Of a DNA stretch of 64,000 nt, positions 30,874 to 39,328 are shown piece by piece. The position numbers were made by a program, and so were the translations under genes. The notes beneath the pieces were generated by a model that worked only from the letters and a program-made list of their open reading frames with translations, ran no database searches and was not told the origin of the DNA. The number at the start of each line of letters is the position of its first letter. The first letter of the stretch is position 1. The stretch is taken from NCBI GenBank assembly GCA_944321515.1, contig CALULO010000002.1, positions 207,355 through 271,354 of the forward strand, read 5' to 3'. This stretch comes from an uncultured Atopobiaceae bacterium (GTDB lineage Bacteria > Actinomycetota > Coriobacteriia > Coriobacteriales > Atopobiaceae).

Positions 30874-32493
30874 ATGGCCGACACCATGCGTGGTGTGTAC
30901 ACCAACCTGACCGAGATCCGCCGCAACGTCTTCAGCTCTGTGGCAAAGATCGCCTACGAGATGGCCGAGGACGACGAGGCCACCACCCGCAGCAAGCTGC
31001 GCGACCTGCCCTATGAGATCATCCCCGGCGACGTGGCCACCTACCGCGAGTCGGTCTTCCTGGAGCGTGCCATCGTCGAGCAGCGCATCCGCCTTGCCAT
31101 GGGCCTGCCGCTGCAGAGCGTCGACCACCGCGAGAGCCTCACCGAGGGCGTGGCCGACGCCTCGGTCCCGGAGACCTACTACCAACCGCCGCTGATCAAC
31201 GTCATCAAGTTCGCGTGCAACGCCTGCGAGGACAACGTCTACCGCGTGACCAACGCGTGCCAGGGCTGCCTCGCGCACCCCTGCCGCGAGATCTGCCCCA
31301 AGGGCGCTATCACCTTCAAGGACAAGAAGGCCTACATCGACCAGGAGAAGTGCATCCACTGCGGCATGTGCGCCAAGGCCTGCCCCTACCACGCCATCCA
31401 GCACCACGTGCGCCCCTGCGCCGAGGCCTGCGGCATGCACGCCATCGGCTCCGACGAGCACGGTCGCGCCCAGATTGACTACGAGAAGTGCGTCTCCTGC
31501 GGCCAGTGCCTCATCAACTGCCCGTTCGGCGCCATCGCGGACAAGAGCCAGATCTTCCAGGTCATCCAGGCCATCAACGCCGGCGACGAGGTCATCGCCG
31601 AGGTGGCCCCGGCCTTCGTGGGGCAGTTCGGCGGCAAGGGCAACGTGGACAAGCTGCGCCAGGCCTTCAGCGTGCTCGGCTTCTCCGGCATGGAGGAGGT
31701 GGCCCTGGGCGCCGACCTCTGCACCGTCCAGGAGGCCGAGGACTTTCTCGAGGAGGTCCCGGACAAGTACCCGTTCATGGGCACCTCGTGCTGCCCGGCG
31801 TGGTCGGTCATGGCCAAGAAGGAGTTCCCGGACCACGCCGACTGCATCTCGATGGCGCTCACACCGATGACGCTCACCGCCCGCCTGATCCGCAAGCAGC
31901 ACCCCAACGCCAAGATCGTCTTCGTGGGGCCGTGCTCGGCCAAGAAGCTCGAGGCCATGCGCCGCTCCGTGCGCTCCGAGGTGGACTTCGTGCTCACCTT
32001 CGAGGAGATGATGGGCATGATGAAGGCGCGCGGCATCGAGGACTACAACAAGCTCGAGGGCGAGGGCGACTCCGACTTCGAGGTGGCCTCCGCCGACGGC
32101 CGCGGCTTCGCGGTGGCGGGCGGCGTGGCCAACGCCGTGGTCAACGCCATCCACCGTCGCTACCCGGACCGCGAGGTCAACGTGGTCAACGCCGAGGGCC
32201 TCGACGAGTGCCGCAAGATGATGAAGGACGCCGTCAAGGGCAAGTACCCCGGCTACCTCCTGGAGGGCATGGCGTGCCCGGGCGGCTGCGTGGCCGGCGC
32301 CGGCACGCTGCAGGCCATCAACAAGACCGCCGCGGCCGTCAAGCGCTACGCCAAGAAGTCGCCGCGCAAGAACGCCACGGAGAACTCCTACCGCATGCTG
32401 ATCCCGGCGCTTGAGCGCGACGCCGACGGCAAGCGCGTCGACGGGGTCGACGCCGTGGCGGAGACGATCGAGGCCCAGAGCCCCAAGGAGTAG
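30874..32493 (+). CDS. Monomeric [FeFe]-hydrogenase
   Basis: The 539-residue enzyme interconverts protons and H2. N-terminal Fe-S region: Cys-rich CNACEDN with CQGCLAHPC, then two 4Fe-4S motifs CIHCGMCAKACPYHA and CVSCGQCLINCPFGA. H-cluster motifs: TSCCPAW (about residue 304), GPCSAKKLE (about 352) and EGMACPGGC (about 464). The L2 motif begins GPC instead of MPC; the domain plan and missing NuoG-like 2Fe-2S domain fit group B monomeric hydrogenases, which probably use ferredoxin. The HydEFG maturases are not in the window. GGAGAGGGG precedes the ATG. Confidence 0.92.
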   Translation: MADTMRGVYTNLTEIRRNVFSSVAKIAYEMAEDDEATTRSKLRDLPYEIIPGDVATYRESVFLERAIVEQRIRLAMGLPLQSVDHRESLTEGVADASVPETYYQPPLINVIKFACNACEDNVYRVTNACQGCLAHPCREICPKGAITFKDKKAYIDQEKCIHCGMCAKACPYHAIQHHVRPCAEACGMHAIGSDEHGRAQIDYEKCVSCGQCLINCPFGAIADKSQIFQVIQAINAGDEVIAEVAPAFVGQFGGKGNVDKLRQAFSVLGFSGMEEVALGADLCTVQEAEDFLEEVPDKYPFMGTSCCPAWSVMAKKEFPDHADCISMALTPMTLTARLIRKQHPNAKIVFVGPCSAKKLEAMRRSVRSEVDFVLTFEEMMGMMKARGIEDYNKLEGEGDSDFEVASADGRGFAVAGGVANAVVNAIHRRYPDREVNVVNAEGLDECRKMMKDAVKGKYPGYLLEGMACPGGCVAGAGTLQAINKTAAAVKRYAKKSPRKNATENSYRMLIPALERDADGKRVDGVDAVAETIEAQSPKE

Positions 32494-32513
32494 GCTCGGG
32501 CGAGAAGGACCTC

Positions 32514-32550
32514 GGGCGCGCCTGCCGTCAGCGTGGCGGCGGGCGCGCCC
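32514..32550 (+). terminator. Hairpin after the hydrogenase gene
   Basis: GGGCGCGCC (32514-32522) pairs with GGCGCGCCC (32542-32550), extended by GCCG/GGCGG; followed by GTCTGTT. It lies 20 bp after the hydrogenase stop and overlaps the leader of the next gene. Confidence 0.5.
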
Positions 32551-32571
32551 GTCTGTTGGAAGGGGAACGCA

Positions 32572-33612
32572 GTGCTCAGGGTTACCAACGCCATCCTGCA
32601 CGTCTTTGACTTCGACTCAGGCTCCACGTACTTCTCGGAGCGCCCGCTTGACCTGGACGCGAGGGCCACGCGCTCCTACGTGCAGCGCCACCTGCGAAAG
32701 ATCTCCTCCAACGCCGAGAGCCGCCACGGGGAGTTTGCCCCCGACTCCGGCTTTGCCAACGAGCTGCAGGGCTACCTGGCCGGCCAGCGCGAGTTCGTGG
32801 AGTTCTCGCAGGAGATCGCGCAGTGGTTCTGGGAGGAGCTGCGCCGCGCGGAGGACCTCGAGCAGTGCGACCTGCTGGTGGCGGACTTCACCGACACGGA
32901 CGCGGGAGGCACGAGCGAGGAGGGCACGCCGGACTTCGACGGCGAGGCCGGCCGGCGTTACTTCGCCGTGGTGTTGCTACCGCGCCGCCAGGCCTTCGTG
33001 CACGAGGTGGGCGGCGCCGTCAACGACATCTCCCGCGTGGACGCCACGCTGCCCAACCCCTCGCAGAAGGTTGCGAGCTACGTGCTGGTGGACGCGCAGA
33101 CCGGTGCCATCGACTTCCACGACAAGGAGCGCTCCGTGGGCGGCGAGAAGCTCATGGTGATCCCCGAGCGCTTCCTGCAGTGCTCGAGCGAGGCCTCGAG
33201 CCACGAGGTCATCGACGAGGTGAGCGTCATCGTGCAGGACGTGGCCGAGGAGTTCGGCCTGGAGCCGGCGGTGGAGGTCTCCCGCGCCAAGGCTCTGGTG
33301 GCCCGAACGGCCGACGTGGAGGAGTCCTTCTCGCCCGCCGAGGTGGGTCGCGCGGTCTTCGAGGACCGCCCGGAGCTCGCGGAGCGCTACGAGCAGCGCG
33401 TCCGCGAGGCGTCGCTGCCCGAGGAAGCGCCGGTCAAGCGCGGGGTGGCCAACCGTCTCACCAAGAGCCACAAGATCCGCACTGACACCGGCGTGGAGAT
33501 CACCTTCCCCTCCGAGCTCGCGGAGCGCCCGGGCTACCTGGACTTCTCGACCGACGCCGAGGGGCGTATCACCATCACCGTGGGCAACGTCGCCAAGATC
33601 GAGAACCGCTAG
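32572..33612 (+). CDS. Nucleoid-associated protein, NdpA/YejK-like
   Basis: The 346-residue product matches the 37-kDa nucleoid-associated protein family (PF04245). Recognisable are the start LRVTNAILHVFDFDSGSTYFSE, the central YFAVVLLPRRQAFVHEVG and KLMVIPERFL, and C-terminal DFSTDAEGRITITVGNVAKIEN. Family members bind double-stranded DNA; the role in Gram-positives is not clear. A GTG start is chosen because GGAAGGGGAA lies just upstream. It follows the hydrogenase gene by 78 bp with a hairpin between. Confidence 0.8.
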   Translation: MLRVTNAILHVFDFDSGSTYFSERPLDLDARATRSYVQRHLRKISSNAESRHGEFAPDSGFANELQGYLAGQREFVEFSQEIAQWFWEELRRAEDLEQCDLLVADFTDTDAGGTSEEGTPDFDGEAGRRYFAVVLLPRRQAFVHEVGGAVNDISRVDATLPNPSQKVASYVLVDAQTGAIDFHDKERSVGGEKLMVIPERFLQCSSEASSHEVIDEVSVIVQDVAEEFGLEPAVEVSRAKALVARTADVEESFSPAEVGRAVFEDRPELAERYEQRVREASLPEEAPVKRGVANRLTKSHKIRTDTGVEITFPSELAERPGYLDFSTDAEGRITITVGNVAKIENR

Positions 33613-33889
33613 GGGCGGGGAGGTCTGCCGGCAGCCGGGCGTAAGCCCGCTGGCGGCTGGGTGACAGCCGGCCGGCAGCCGACGGCTTTCCGGCAGCATG
33701 CCTGTTGTCTGCGGGTGGCCCGCCGACGGCCAACCGAAGGCCCGCCGCACGCCCGCCGGCAGCCTGTCGCGCGCTCGCCGCACGCCCGCCGGGGCGATTT
33801 TGGGACGATGTGCTTATCGTGGCCCCACGCGATTTGGATAGAATGGAGTGGCGTGTACTTGCACCCTATTCGTATCCCAAGGAGACGCC
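33613..33889 (+). other. Non-coding region with degenerate repeats and a promoter
   Basis: The first 170 bp are degenerate GCCGGCAGCC/GCCCGCCG repeats without a gene. Closer to the next gene is a -10-like TAGAAT (33838-33843), and AAGGAGA before the ATG. Confidence 0.4.
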
Positions 33890-35131
33890 ATGTCCCTGAA
33901 GCACGTATCCCTGTCTGATGCGGGGATCTCGCCGCGCGCCGTCACGCGCCGAGACGCCCTGCGGCTCTTCATAGGCGCAGGCATCTGCGCCACCTTCTTC
34001 CCGGCCGTCGCCGGGGCCGAGACCACCCAGGAGAAGCTCGACGCAGCCCAGCTCAGCTACGAGCAGGCGCAGGCCGAGCTCGACCAGATCGCCCAGGAGG
34101 TCGCCGACGCGGCCGCGCAGCTCTCTCAGACGCAGCAGCAGGTGAGCGACCTCTCCGGCCAGATTGACCAGAAGCAGTCCGAGATCGACTCCAAGCAGGC
34201 CGAGATCGAGCAGCGCCAGGCCGAGATCGAGGCCAAGCAGCAGGTCCTCGGCGAGCGCATGAGCTCGGCCTACAAGGCCGGCTCCGGCTCCATGCTCGAC
34301 CTCATCCTCTCCTCGGCCACCATCGAGGAGCTCACGAGCAACATCTACTACCTCGACAAGGTCAGCGAGTCTGACCGCGCGATGATCGACGAGGTGAGGA
34401 ACCTCAAGGCCGAGCTCGAGACCGAGAAGGCCGACCTCGAGCAGCAGAAGGCCGACCTCGAGGCGCAGAAGTCCGAGCTCGAGGGCCTTCAGGCCCAGCA
34501 GCAGAGCGAGCTCGAGGAGGTCCGCGCCAAGCAGGACGAGTCTCAGGAGCTTGTCAACGGCCTGTCCGCCGACGTCCAGGCACTTATGCAGCAGCGTGAC
34601 GCCGAGCTTCTCGCCGCGCAGCAGGCGGCGGAGGAGGCGCGCCGGCAGCAGGAGCTCGCCCAGCAGCAACAGCAGCAACAGCAGCGCCCGAGCGGCGGCT
34701 CCACGGGAGGCAGCTCCGGTGGCGGCATGGGGAGCACCGTCGTCACGGGCAGCGGCTCGCTCTCCGCGGTCGTCGCCGCGGCCAACTCAACGCCCTCGCC
34801 GGGCTCCGGCCTGTGCGCCGCGTGGGTGACCAACGTCTTCCGCAACGCCGGCGTCGGGACCTTCTACGGCAACGCCGACGACATGTACTACTCCTGGTGC
34901 GGCTACTCCACGTCGTCGATCCAGCCCGGCATGATCGTGGCCACCCCGTCCGCCCCGTACAGCTCGGCAGCCATCATCTACGGCCACGTGGGCATCTACA
35001 TCGGCGGTGGCACCGTGCGCCACAACCAGAGCGGCTCGGTCAAGAACGACTCACTCTCGAGCTGGGTCAGCATGTACAGCGTCACCACGCCGGTCCGCTG
35101 CGGCTGGCTCGGAGGGGTCGCCCTCTCGTAA
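33890..35131 (+). CDS. Secreted coiled-coil peptidoglycan hydrolase (PcsB/CHAP-like)
   Basis: The 413-residue product begins with a signal sequence (TRRDALRLFIGAGICATFF, twin-arginine-like, cleavage near AGAETT), followed by a long coiled coil (about residues 45-255) rich in QKQSEIDSKQAEIEQRQ-type heptads like the N-domain of PcsB/CwlO, a Gln-rich and Gly/Ser-rich linker, and a C-terminal CHAP/NlpC-like domain with the catalytic Cys in GLCAAWVTNVF and His in IYGHVGIYIGGG. It probably cleaves peptide cross-links during septation, activated through the coiled coil by an FtsEX-type complex; that is inference from homologues. ATG with GGAGA upstream. Confidence 0.87.
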   Translation: MSLKHVSLSDAGISPRAVTRRDALRLFIGAGICATFFPAVAGAETTQEKLDAAQLSYEQAQAELDQIAQEVADAAAQLSQTQQQVSDLSGQIDQKQSEIDSKQAEIEQRQAEIEAKQQVLGERMSSAYKAGSGSMLDLILSSATIEELTSNIYYLDKVSESDRAMIDEVRNLKAELETEKADLEQQKADLEAQKSELEGLQAQQQSELEEVRAKQDESQELVNGLSADVQALMQQRDAELLAAQQAAEEARRQQELAQQQQQQQQRPSGGSTGGSSGGGMGSTVVTGSGSLSAVVAAANSTPSPGSGLCAAWVTNVFRNAGVGTFYGNADDMYYSWCGYSTSSIQPGMIVATPSAPYSSAAIIYGHVGIYIGGGTVRHNQSGSVKNDSLSSWVSMYSVTTPVRCGWLGGVALS

Positions 35132-35251
35132 CCGTTTGCGCCCGGGCCCGCGTGCGGGGGGAGCCTTACGAAACGGTCACTCCTTCCACACGACGGGGTC
35201 ACCCGGGCGCCCTAGAATGCTTGCCTCGCAGATCGTGAGGAGGCCCAAAAA

Positions 35252-36220
35252 ATGAGCGAGAAGAACGTGGGCGGCGCCCCCGAGCCGAGAAGACCGAGCG
35301 CCAGTGACCAGCGGCGGCAGGCCCGTGGCCTCACGGTCGCGGCCGCCGCGCTCCTCGTGGCGCTCCTGGGCGTGGGAGGCGCGCTCCTTGCGCTTGCCTT
35401 CTCTCAGACGTCCGGCGCGCCGACGGGGGGCGTCCTGGGAGTCATCCGTGAGATGGACGCGCCGGCCCAGCCGGGCCAAGGCGACGGGGACGGTGCGGGC
35501 GGCGCGGATGCCCCTGCGGCCAACGACCCGCGCGCGGCGTCGCTGGCGCTGGACCCCTCCGCCCAGACCGACTGGAAGACCGACGGCACGGGCGAGAAGA
35601 CCGTCTACCTCACCTTCGACGACGGCCCCTCCAAGAACACGCAGCGCGTGCTCGACGTCCTGGACCGCTACGGCGTGAAGGCCACGTTCTTCGTGACGGG
35701 CCACGAGCCCGACTACCGGCCCATGATCAAGCGCGCCTACGACGACGGCAACTCCATCGGGCTCCACACGATGACGCACGACTACGCGCAGGTCTACTCC
35801 TCCGAGGACGCGTACTTCTCGGACCTCGACCAGGTGGGCCAGGTGGTGAAGGACCAGATCGGGTTCGTGCCGTACCTCGTCCGCTTCCCGGGCGGCGCGT
35901 CCAACACGGTCTCGGCCAGCTACTGCCCCGGCATCATGACGGCGCTCTCGACCGACCTGACGGCGCGCGGCTACCAGTACTACGACTGGAACGTGAGCTC
36001 GGGTGACGCGGCGGGCAACAACGTGCCCGTCGACAAGATCGTGTCGTCGTCGTGCGTGGAGGGCTACACCAACGTAATGCTGCTCTTCCACGACGCCGGG
36101 ACGAAGGACACCACCGTGGACGCGCTGCCGCAGATCATCGAGTTCTACCAGGCGCGCGGCTACAAGTTCGCCCCCATCGACCGCGACGGCTTCGTCTGCC
36201 ACCACCACATCAACAACTAG
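35252..36220 (+). CDS. Membrane-anchored polysaccharide deacetylase (NodB domain)
   Basis: The 322-residue product has a short cytoplasmic N-terminus starting MSEKNVGG, one membrane span (LTVAAAALLVALLGVGGALL, residues about 29-50), a low-complexity linker and a NodB domain. Catalytic motifs: TFDDGPSKNTQRVLD (catalytic base and metal Asp), GLHTMTHDYAQVY (metal His pair), RFPGGASNT (Arg and Pro). It would deacetylate peptidoglycan or another surface polysaccharide outside the cell. Its stop is followed directly by a REP pair. Confidence 0.92.
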   Translation: MSEKNVGGAPEPRRPSASDQRRQARGLTVAAAALLVALLGVGGALLALAFSQTSGAPTGGVLGVIREMDAPAQPGQGDGDGAGGADAPAANDPRAASLALDPSAQTDWKTDGTGEKTVYLTFDDGPSKNTQRVLDVLDRYGVKATFFVTGHEPDYRPMIKRAYDDGNSIGLHTMTHDYAQVYSSEDAYFSDLDQVGQVVKDQIGFVPYLVRFPGGASNTVSASYCPGIMTALSTDLTARGYQYYDWNVSSGDAAGNNVPVDKIVSSSCVEGYTNVMLLFHDAGTKDTTVDALPQIIEFYQARGYKFAPIDRDGFVCHHHINN

Positions 36221-36291
36221 TGGGACAAAGGGGACGGAGGTTTTCGTCCCACTTTGGGGTGGGACGAAAACCTCCGTCCCCCTCGTCCCAC
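36221..36291. repeat. REP pair between deacetylase and transposase genes
   Basis: A forward copy (36221-36251) and an inverted copy (36260-36291) of GGGACGGAGGTTTTCGTCCC with a very short spacer. It fills the whole 71-bp gap between the stop of the deacetylase (36220) and the stop of the convergent RAYT gene (36292). Confidence 0.9.
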
Positions 36292-37071
36292 TCACGCACG
36301 GGAGATGACGCCGCGCGAGACGCCAGTCAGCCGCTCCACCTGCCTGACCGAGAGGCGTGCCGCGCGCAGGGTCCTTATCGCCCTGTCGCGCTCCGGCCGC
36401 GGGAGCGATGCGACCTCCTCCGGCCTCACGTCCCCGAGCACGGCTCGTGCGACCTCGAGCGCGTCTGCGTCGTCGAGGAGGCGCCTTATCCCGCCCCTCC
36501 CCACATCCACGCAGGTTGCCGCCTCGTCGACCTCCTCATGGAAGGCGCGTAGCGTCGCCCGCCCGCCGAACGCCTCGAGGACCCGCTCCCGGCTCGTGAG
36601 CCCGTCCTCCGCCCCCGGGACCGCGTAGGCGCGGTAGCTGCTCCAGGGGTACTCCTCGCAGGCGTCGACGAGCCCGGCGCGCACGGGGTTCTGGTGGACG
36701 TAGCGCACGACGGTGAGGAGGTAGCCCTCGTCGTCCACGGCCTCGCTGCGGAAGCGCCCCTGGAAGAGGTGGCCCACTCGGTCATGCCGCTCGTTGAAGT
36801 AGAGCGCGTAGGCGGAGCCCACGTCGCGCATGAGCCTCGAGGGCGCGCCCTGCTCGGATTCGACCAGCAGGTGGACGTGATTGTCCATGAGGCACCAGGC
36901 GAGGAGGGCCGTGGCGCCCGCGTCGTCTGCGTCCCCCGCGAGGCCGCGCCTGAGCTCGGCGAGGTAGCGCGTGCGGTCCGCGTCGTCCTCGAAGATGATC
37001 TGCCTGCCGACGCCCCTTGCGACGACGTGATAGATGCCCGACTCCCCGTGGTCCCGTGCCGTCCTTCCCAT
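36292..37071 (-). CDS. REP-associated tyrosine transposase (RAYT)
   Basis: The 259-residue product is a Y1/HUH transposase of the TnpA-REP type, which cuts single strands at REP hairpins. GIYHVVARGVGRQIIFEDDADR is the RAYT start, DNHVHLLVES carries the HUH histidines (about 65 and 67), and VRYVHQNPVRAGLV the catalytic Tyr (about 124). The C-terminal 100 residues end with a helix-turn-helix-like LSVRQVERLTGVSRGVISRA, seen in one RAYT subgroup. The start is the ATG after GGGAGG. REP elements lie right behind the stop and twice on the 5' side, so this is the likely mobiliser of the REP family in the window. Confidence 0.9.
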   Translation of the reverse strand: MGRTARDHGESGIYHVVARGVGRQIIFEDDADRTRYLAELRRGLAGDADDAGATALLAWCLMDNHVHLLVESEQGAPSRLMRDVGSAYALYFNERHDRVGHLFQGRFRSEAVDDEGYLLTVVRYVHQNPVRAGLVDACEEYPWSSYRAYAVPGAEDGLTSRERVLEAFGGRATLRAFHEEVDEAATCVDVGRGGIRRLLDDADALEVARAVLGDVRPEEVASLPRPERDRAIRTLRAARLSVRQVERLTGVSRGVISRA

Positions 37072-37384
37072 GCGGCCTCCCTCCGCCGGCCCGTTCGGTG
37101 GGGGCTTTTTACCTGACACCGGCGCGGGGAGAGGGGCGGAATCGGTAGGAGGCTGCCGCCGTCCGACCGCCGGCGATGACCGGAGACACCCGTCAGCCGC
37201 CCGCAAGACGCTGGGACGAAGGGGACGGAGGAAAACGTCCCACCTGCCGTTCCACCTGGTGGCGGGGGGTGTGGTAAGGGATCGACGTGGGCGACGGGAC
37301 GGGCGATAGGCCGGGCGGCGGACCAAGGCGCAAACCGGGCGGCGGACGTGTCTGCCCACGCGGCGCCGCACTAGCGGCTCCGCA
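37072..37384. other. Non-coding 5' region of the RAYT gene
   Basis: No gene was seen. A short CTTTTTACC lies close to the RAYT start, there is one REP copy (37213-37242), and the remainder is GCGGGC-rich low-complexity DNA with GACGGGCGATAGGCCGGGCGG-like repeats. Confidence 0.5.
37213..37242. repeat. Single REP copy with altered loop
   Basis: GGGACGAAGGGGACGGAGG followed by AAAACGTCCC: the loop reads GGAAAA instead of GGTTTT, while the GGACG/CGTCC stem is kept. It lies 142 bp upstream of the RAYT start. Confidence 0.75.
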
Positions 37385-37386
37385 CG

Positions 37387-37421
37387 AAAAAGGGGCGAAG
37401 GCCTTGCTAGGCCTCCGCCCC
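37387..37421 (-). terminator. Rho-independent terminator of the ABC exporter operon
   Basis: Read on the minus strand, GGGGCGGAGGCC, loop TAGCAA, GGCCTTCGCCCC is followed by TTTTTC: a 12-bp stem with one mismatch and a T-tract. It lies about 100 bp past the end of the minus-strand exporter operon. Confidence 0.82.
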
Positions 37422-37484
37422 CTCACCTCGTTGATGGCGGGCTGCGCGCCCCACGCTCCGCGCGGGTCGCCGGCCGCCCGCAAA

Positions 37485-37517
37485 GTGGGACGAAAACCTC
37501 CGTCCCCTTCGTCCCAC
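37485..37517. repeat. Single REP copy at exporter gene end
   Basis: GTGGGACGAAAACCTCCGTC plus CCCTTCGTCCCAC, ending inside the stop codon of the ABC exporter gene. Confidence 0.85.
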
Positions 37518-39328
37518 TAGGCGGCGTGGTCGAACTGGGAGTTGTAGAGCTCCGCGTAGAACCCGCCGAGGGCGAGGAGCTCCTCGTGCGTGCCCTTCTC
37601 GACGATGTCGCCGTCACGCAGGACGAGGATCACGTCGGCGTTGCGGATCGTGCTCAGACGGTGTGCGATCACGAAGCTCGTGCGCCCGCGCATGAGCTCG
37701 TCCATGGCGCGCTGGATGAGCTCCTCGGTGCGCGTGTCCACGTTCGAGGTGGCCTCGTCGAGGATGAGGGCGGGCCTGTCGGCAAGGACGGCGCGCGCGA
37801 TGGTCACCAGCTGGCGCTGGCCCTGCGAGAGGTTGGTGCCCTCCTCGTTGATGACGAAGTCGTAGCCGCCGGCGAGCGTGTGGATGAAGTGGTCGCAGCG
37901 TGCCGCGCGGGCCGCCGCCTCGACCTCCTCGTCGGTGGCGTCGGGCCGGCCGTAGCGAATGTTCTCCCGAATCGTCCCGTTGAACAGCCACGTGTCCTGG
38001 AGCACCATCGCGAACTCGGAGCGCAGCTCGGAGCGGTCCCACTCGCGCACGTCCAGGCCGTCCACGCGCAGCGAGCCGCCGTCGACGTCCCAGAAGCGCT
38101 GGAGCAGCTTGATGAGGGTCGTCTTGCCGGCGCCCGTGGGGCCCACGATGGCGACGGTCTGGCCAGGCTCGGCGGCGAAGGTGAGGTCGTGGATGATGGG
38201 CTGGTCCGGGTCGTAGCCAAAGCGGACGTGGTCGAACTCCACGCGGCCGTCGCGCTCGCTCGGGACGCGCGGATCGGCGGGCTCGTCCTCCTCGGGCGCG
38301 GCGAGGAACTCGAAGACGCGCTCGGTCGCCGCCGCCATGCTCTGCATGGTGTTGGAGACGTTGGCGAGCTGCTGGACCGGCTGCGTGAAGTTGCGCACGT
38401 ACTGGATGAAGCTCTGGATGTCGCCGGGCATCGCCTGGCCGGCAAGGGCGAGCTGCGCGCCCACCACAACGACGCCCACGTAGCCCATGTTGCCCACAAG
38501 GCTCATGAGCGGCATCATCAGGCCGGATAGGAACTGGCTGCGCCATGCGCTCGTGAACAGGCGGTCGTTCTCCGCCTCGAAGTCGGAGACGGCCGTCTCG
38601 GAGCGGTTGAACACCTGGATGACGTTCTGGCCGGCGAAGTCCTCTTCCACGATGCCGTTCACGGTGCCGAGCACCTGCTGCTGCTCGCGGAAGTAGCGCT
38701 GCGAGAAGTGCACGACCACGCCCACGATCACCACGGAGACCGGCAGCGTGAGCACGGTGACGCCCGTGAGCGGCAGGCTGATCGAGAGCATCATGACGAG
38801 GACGCCGACGACCTGCGTCACCGAGGTGATGAGCTGCGTGATCGACTGGTTGAGCGACTGGCCCAGGGTGTCGACGTCGTTGGTGATGCGGCTGAGCACG
38901 TCGCCCTTGCTGTGGCCGTTGAAGTAGCTCATGGGGATGACGGAGATCTTCTCAGCGATCTCGGCGCGCATCCTGTAGCAGACCTTCTGCGTGACCCCGG
39001 TCATGAGCCAGCCCTGGACGAGGTTGCACGCGGAGCTCGCCAGGTAGAGGCCAAGAAGTCCCAGCAGGGTCATTCCTATCCAGGCGAAGTCGACCGAGCC
39101 CGTGCCCTGGACCGTGGCGATGAGCCCCTCGTAGAGCTTGGTCGTGACGGAGCCGAGCACCTTGGGCCCCACGATGTTGAACACCACCGAGCAGATGGCG
39201 AACAAGATGCCGAGAAGAACCGCCATCTTGTGCTCCCCGACGTATCCCAGGAGCTTGAGCATGGTGCCCTTGAAGTCCTTGGCCTTCTCGACGGAGCGCC
39301 CGCGTCCTGCGTGTCCCATTCCCGGCAT
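37517..39328 (-). CDS. ABC exporter half-transporter with canonical ATPase site
   Basis: The 603-residue protein has six membrane helices (about residues 30-320) and an ATPase domain: GPTGAGKTTLIKLL Walker A, NLSQGQRQLVTIARA signature, PALILDEATSNVDTRTE Walker B with the catalytic Glu, AHRLSTI H-loop. It pairs with the upstream gene (TGATG stop-start overlap) as a heterodimeric multidrug or lipid/peptide exporter. The N-terminal FKGTMLKLLGYVGEHK is common in this class. The cargo is unknown; a MarR repressor gene precedes the pair. Confidence 0.93.
   Translation of the reverse strand: MPGMGHAGRGRSVEKAKDFKGTMLKLLGYVGEHKMAVLLGILFAICSVVFNIVGPKVLGSVTTKLYEGLIATVQGTGSVDFAWIGMTLLGLLGLYLASSACNLVQGWLMTGVTQKVCYRMRAEIAEKISVIPMSYFNGHSKGDVLSRITNDVDTLGQSLNQSITQLITSVTQVVGVLVMMLSISLPLTGVTVLTLPVSVVIVGVVVHFSQRYFREQQQVLGTVNGIVEEDFAGQNVIQVFNRSETAVSDFEAENDRLFTSAWRSQFLSGLMMPLMSLVGNMGYVGVVVVGAQLALAGQAMPGDIQSFIQYVRNFTQPVQQLANVSNTMQSMAAATERVFEFLAAPEEDEPADPRVPSERDGRVEFDHVRFGYDPDQPIIHDLTFAAEPGQTVAIVGPTGAGKTTLIKLLQRFWDVDGGSLRVDGLDVREWDRSELRSEFAMVLQDTWLFNGTIRENIRYGRPDATDEEVEAAARAARCDHFIHTLAGGYDFVINEEGTNLSQGQRQLVTIARAVLADRPALILDEATSNVDTRTEELIQRAMDELMRGRTSFVIAHRLSTIRNADVILVLRDGDIVEKGTHEELLALGGFYAELYNSQFDHAA

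Noticed and set aside
37072..37371. 100-residue N-terminal extension of the RAYT
   Set aside because: Arg/Pro-rich translation of repeat-bearing upstream DNA; a strong ribosome-binding site marks the start at 37071.
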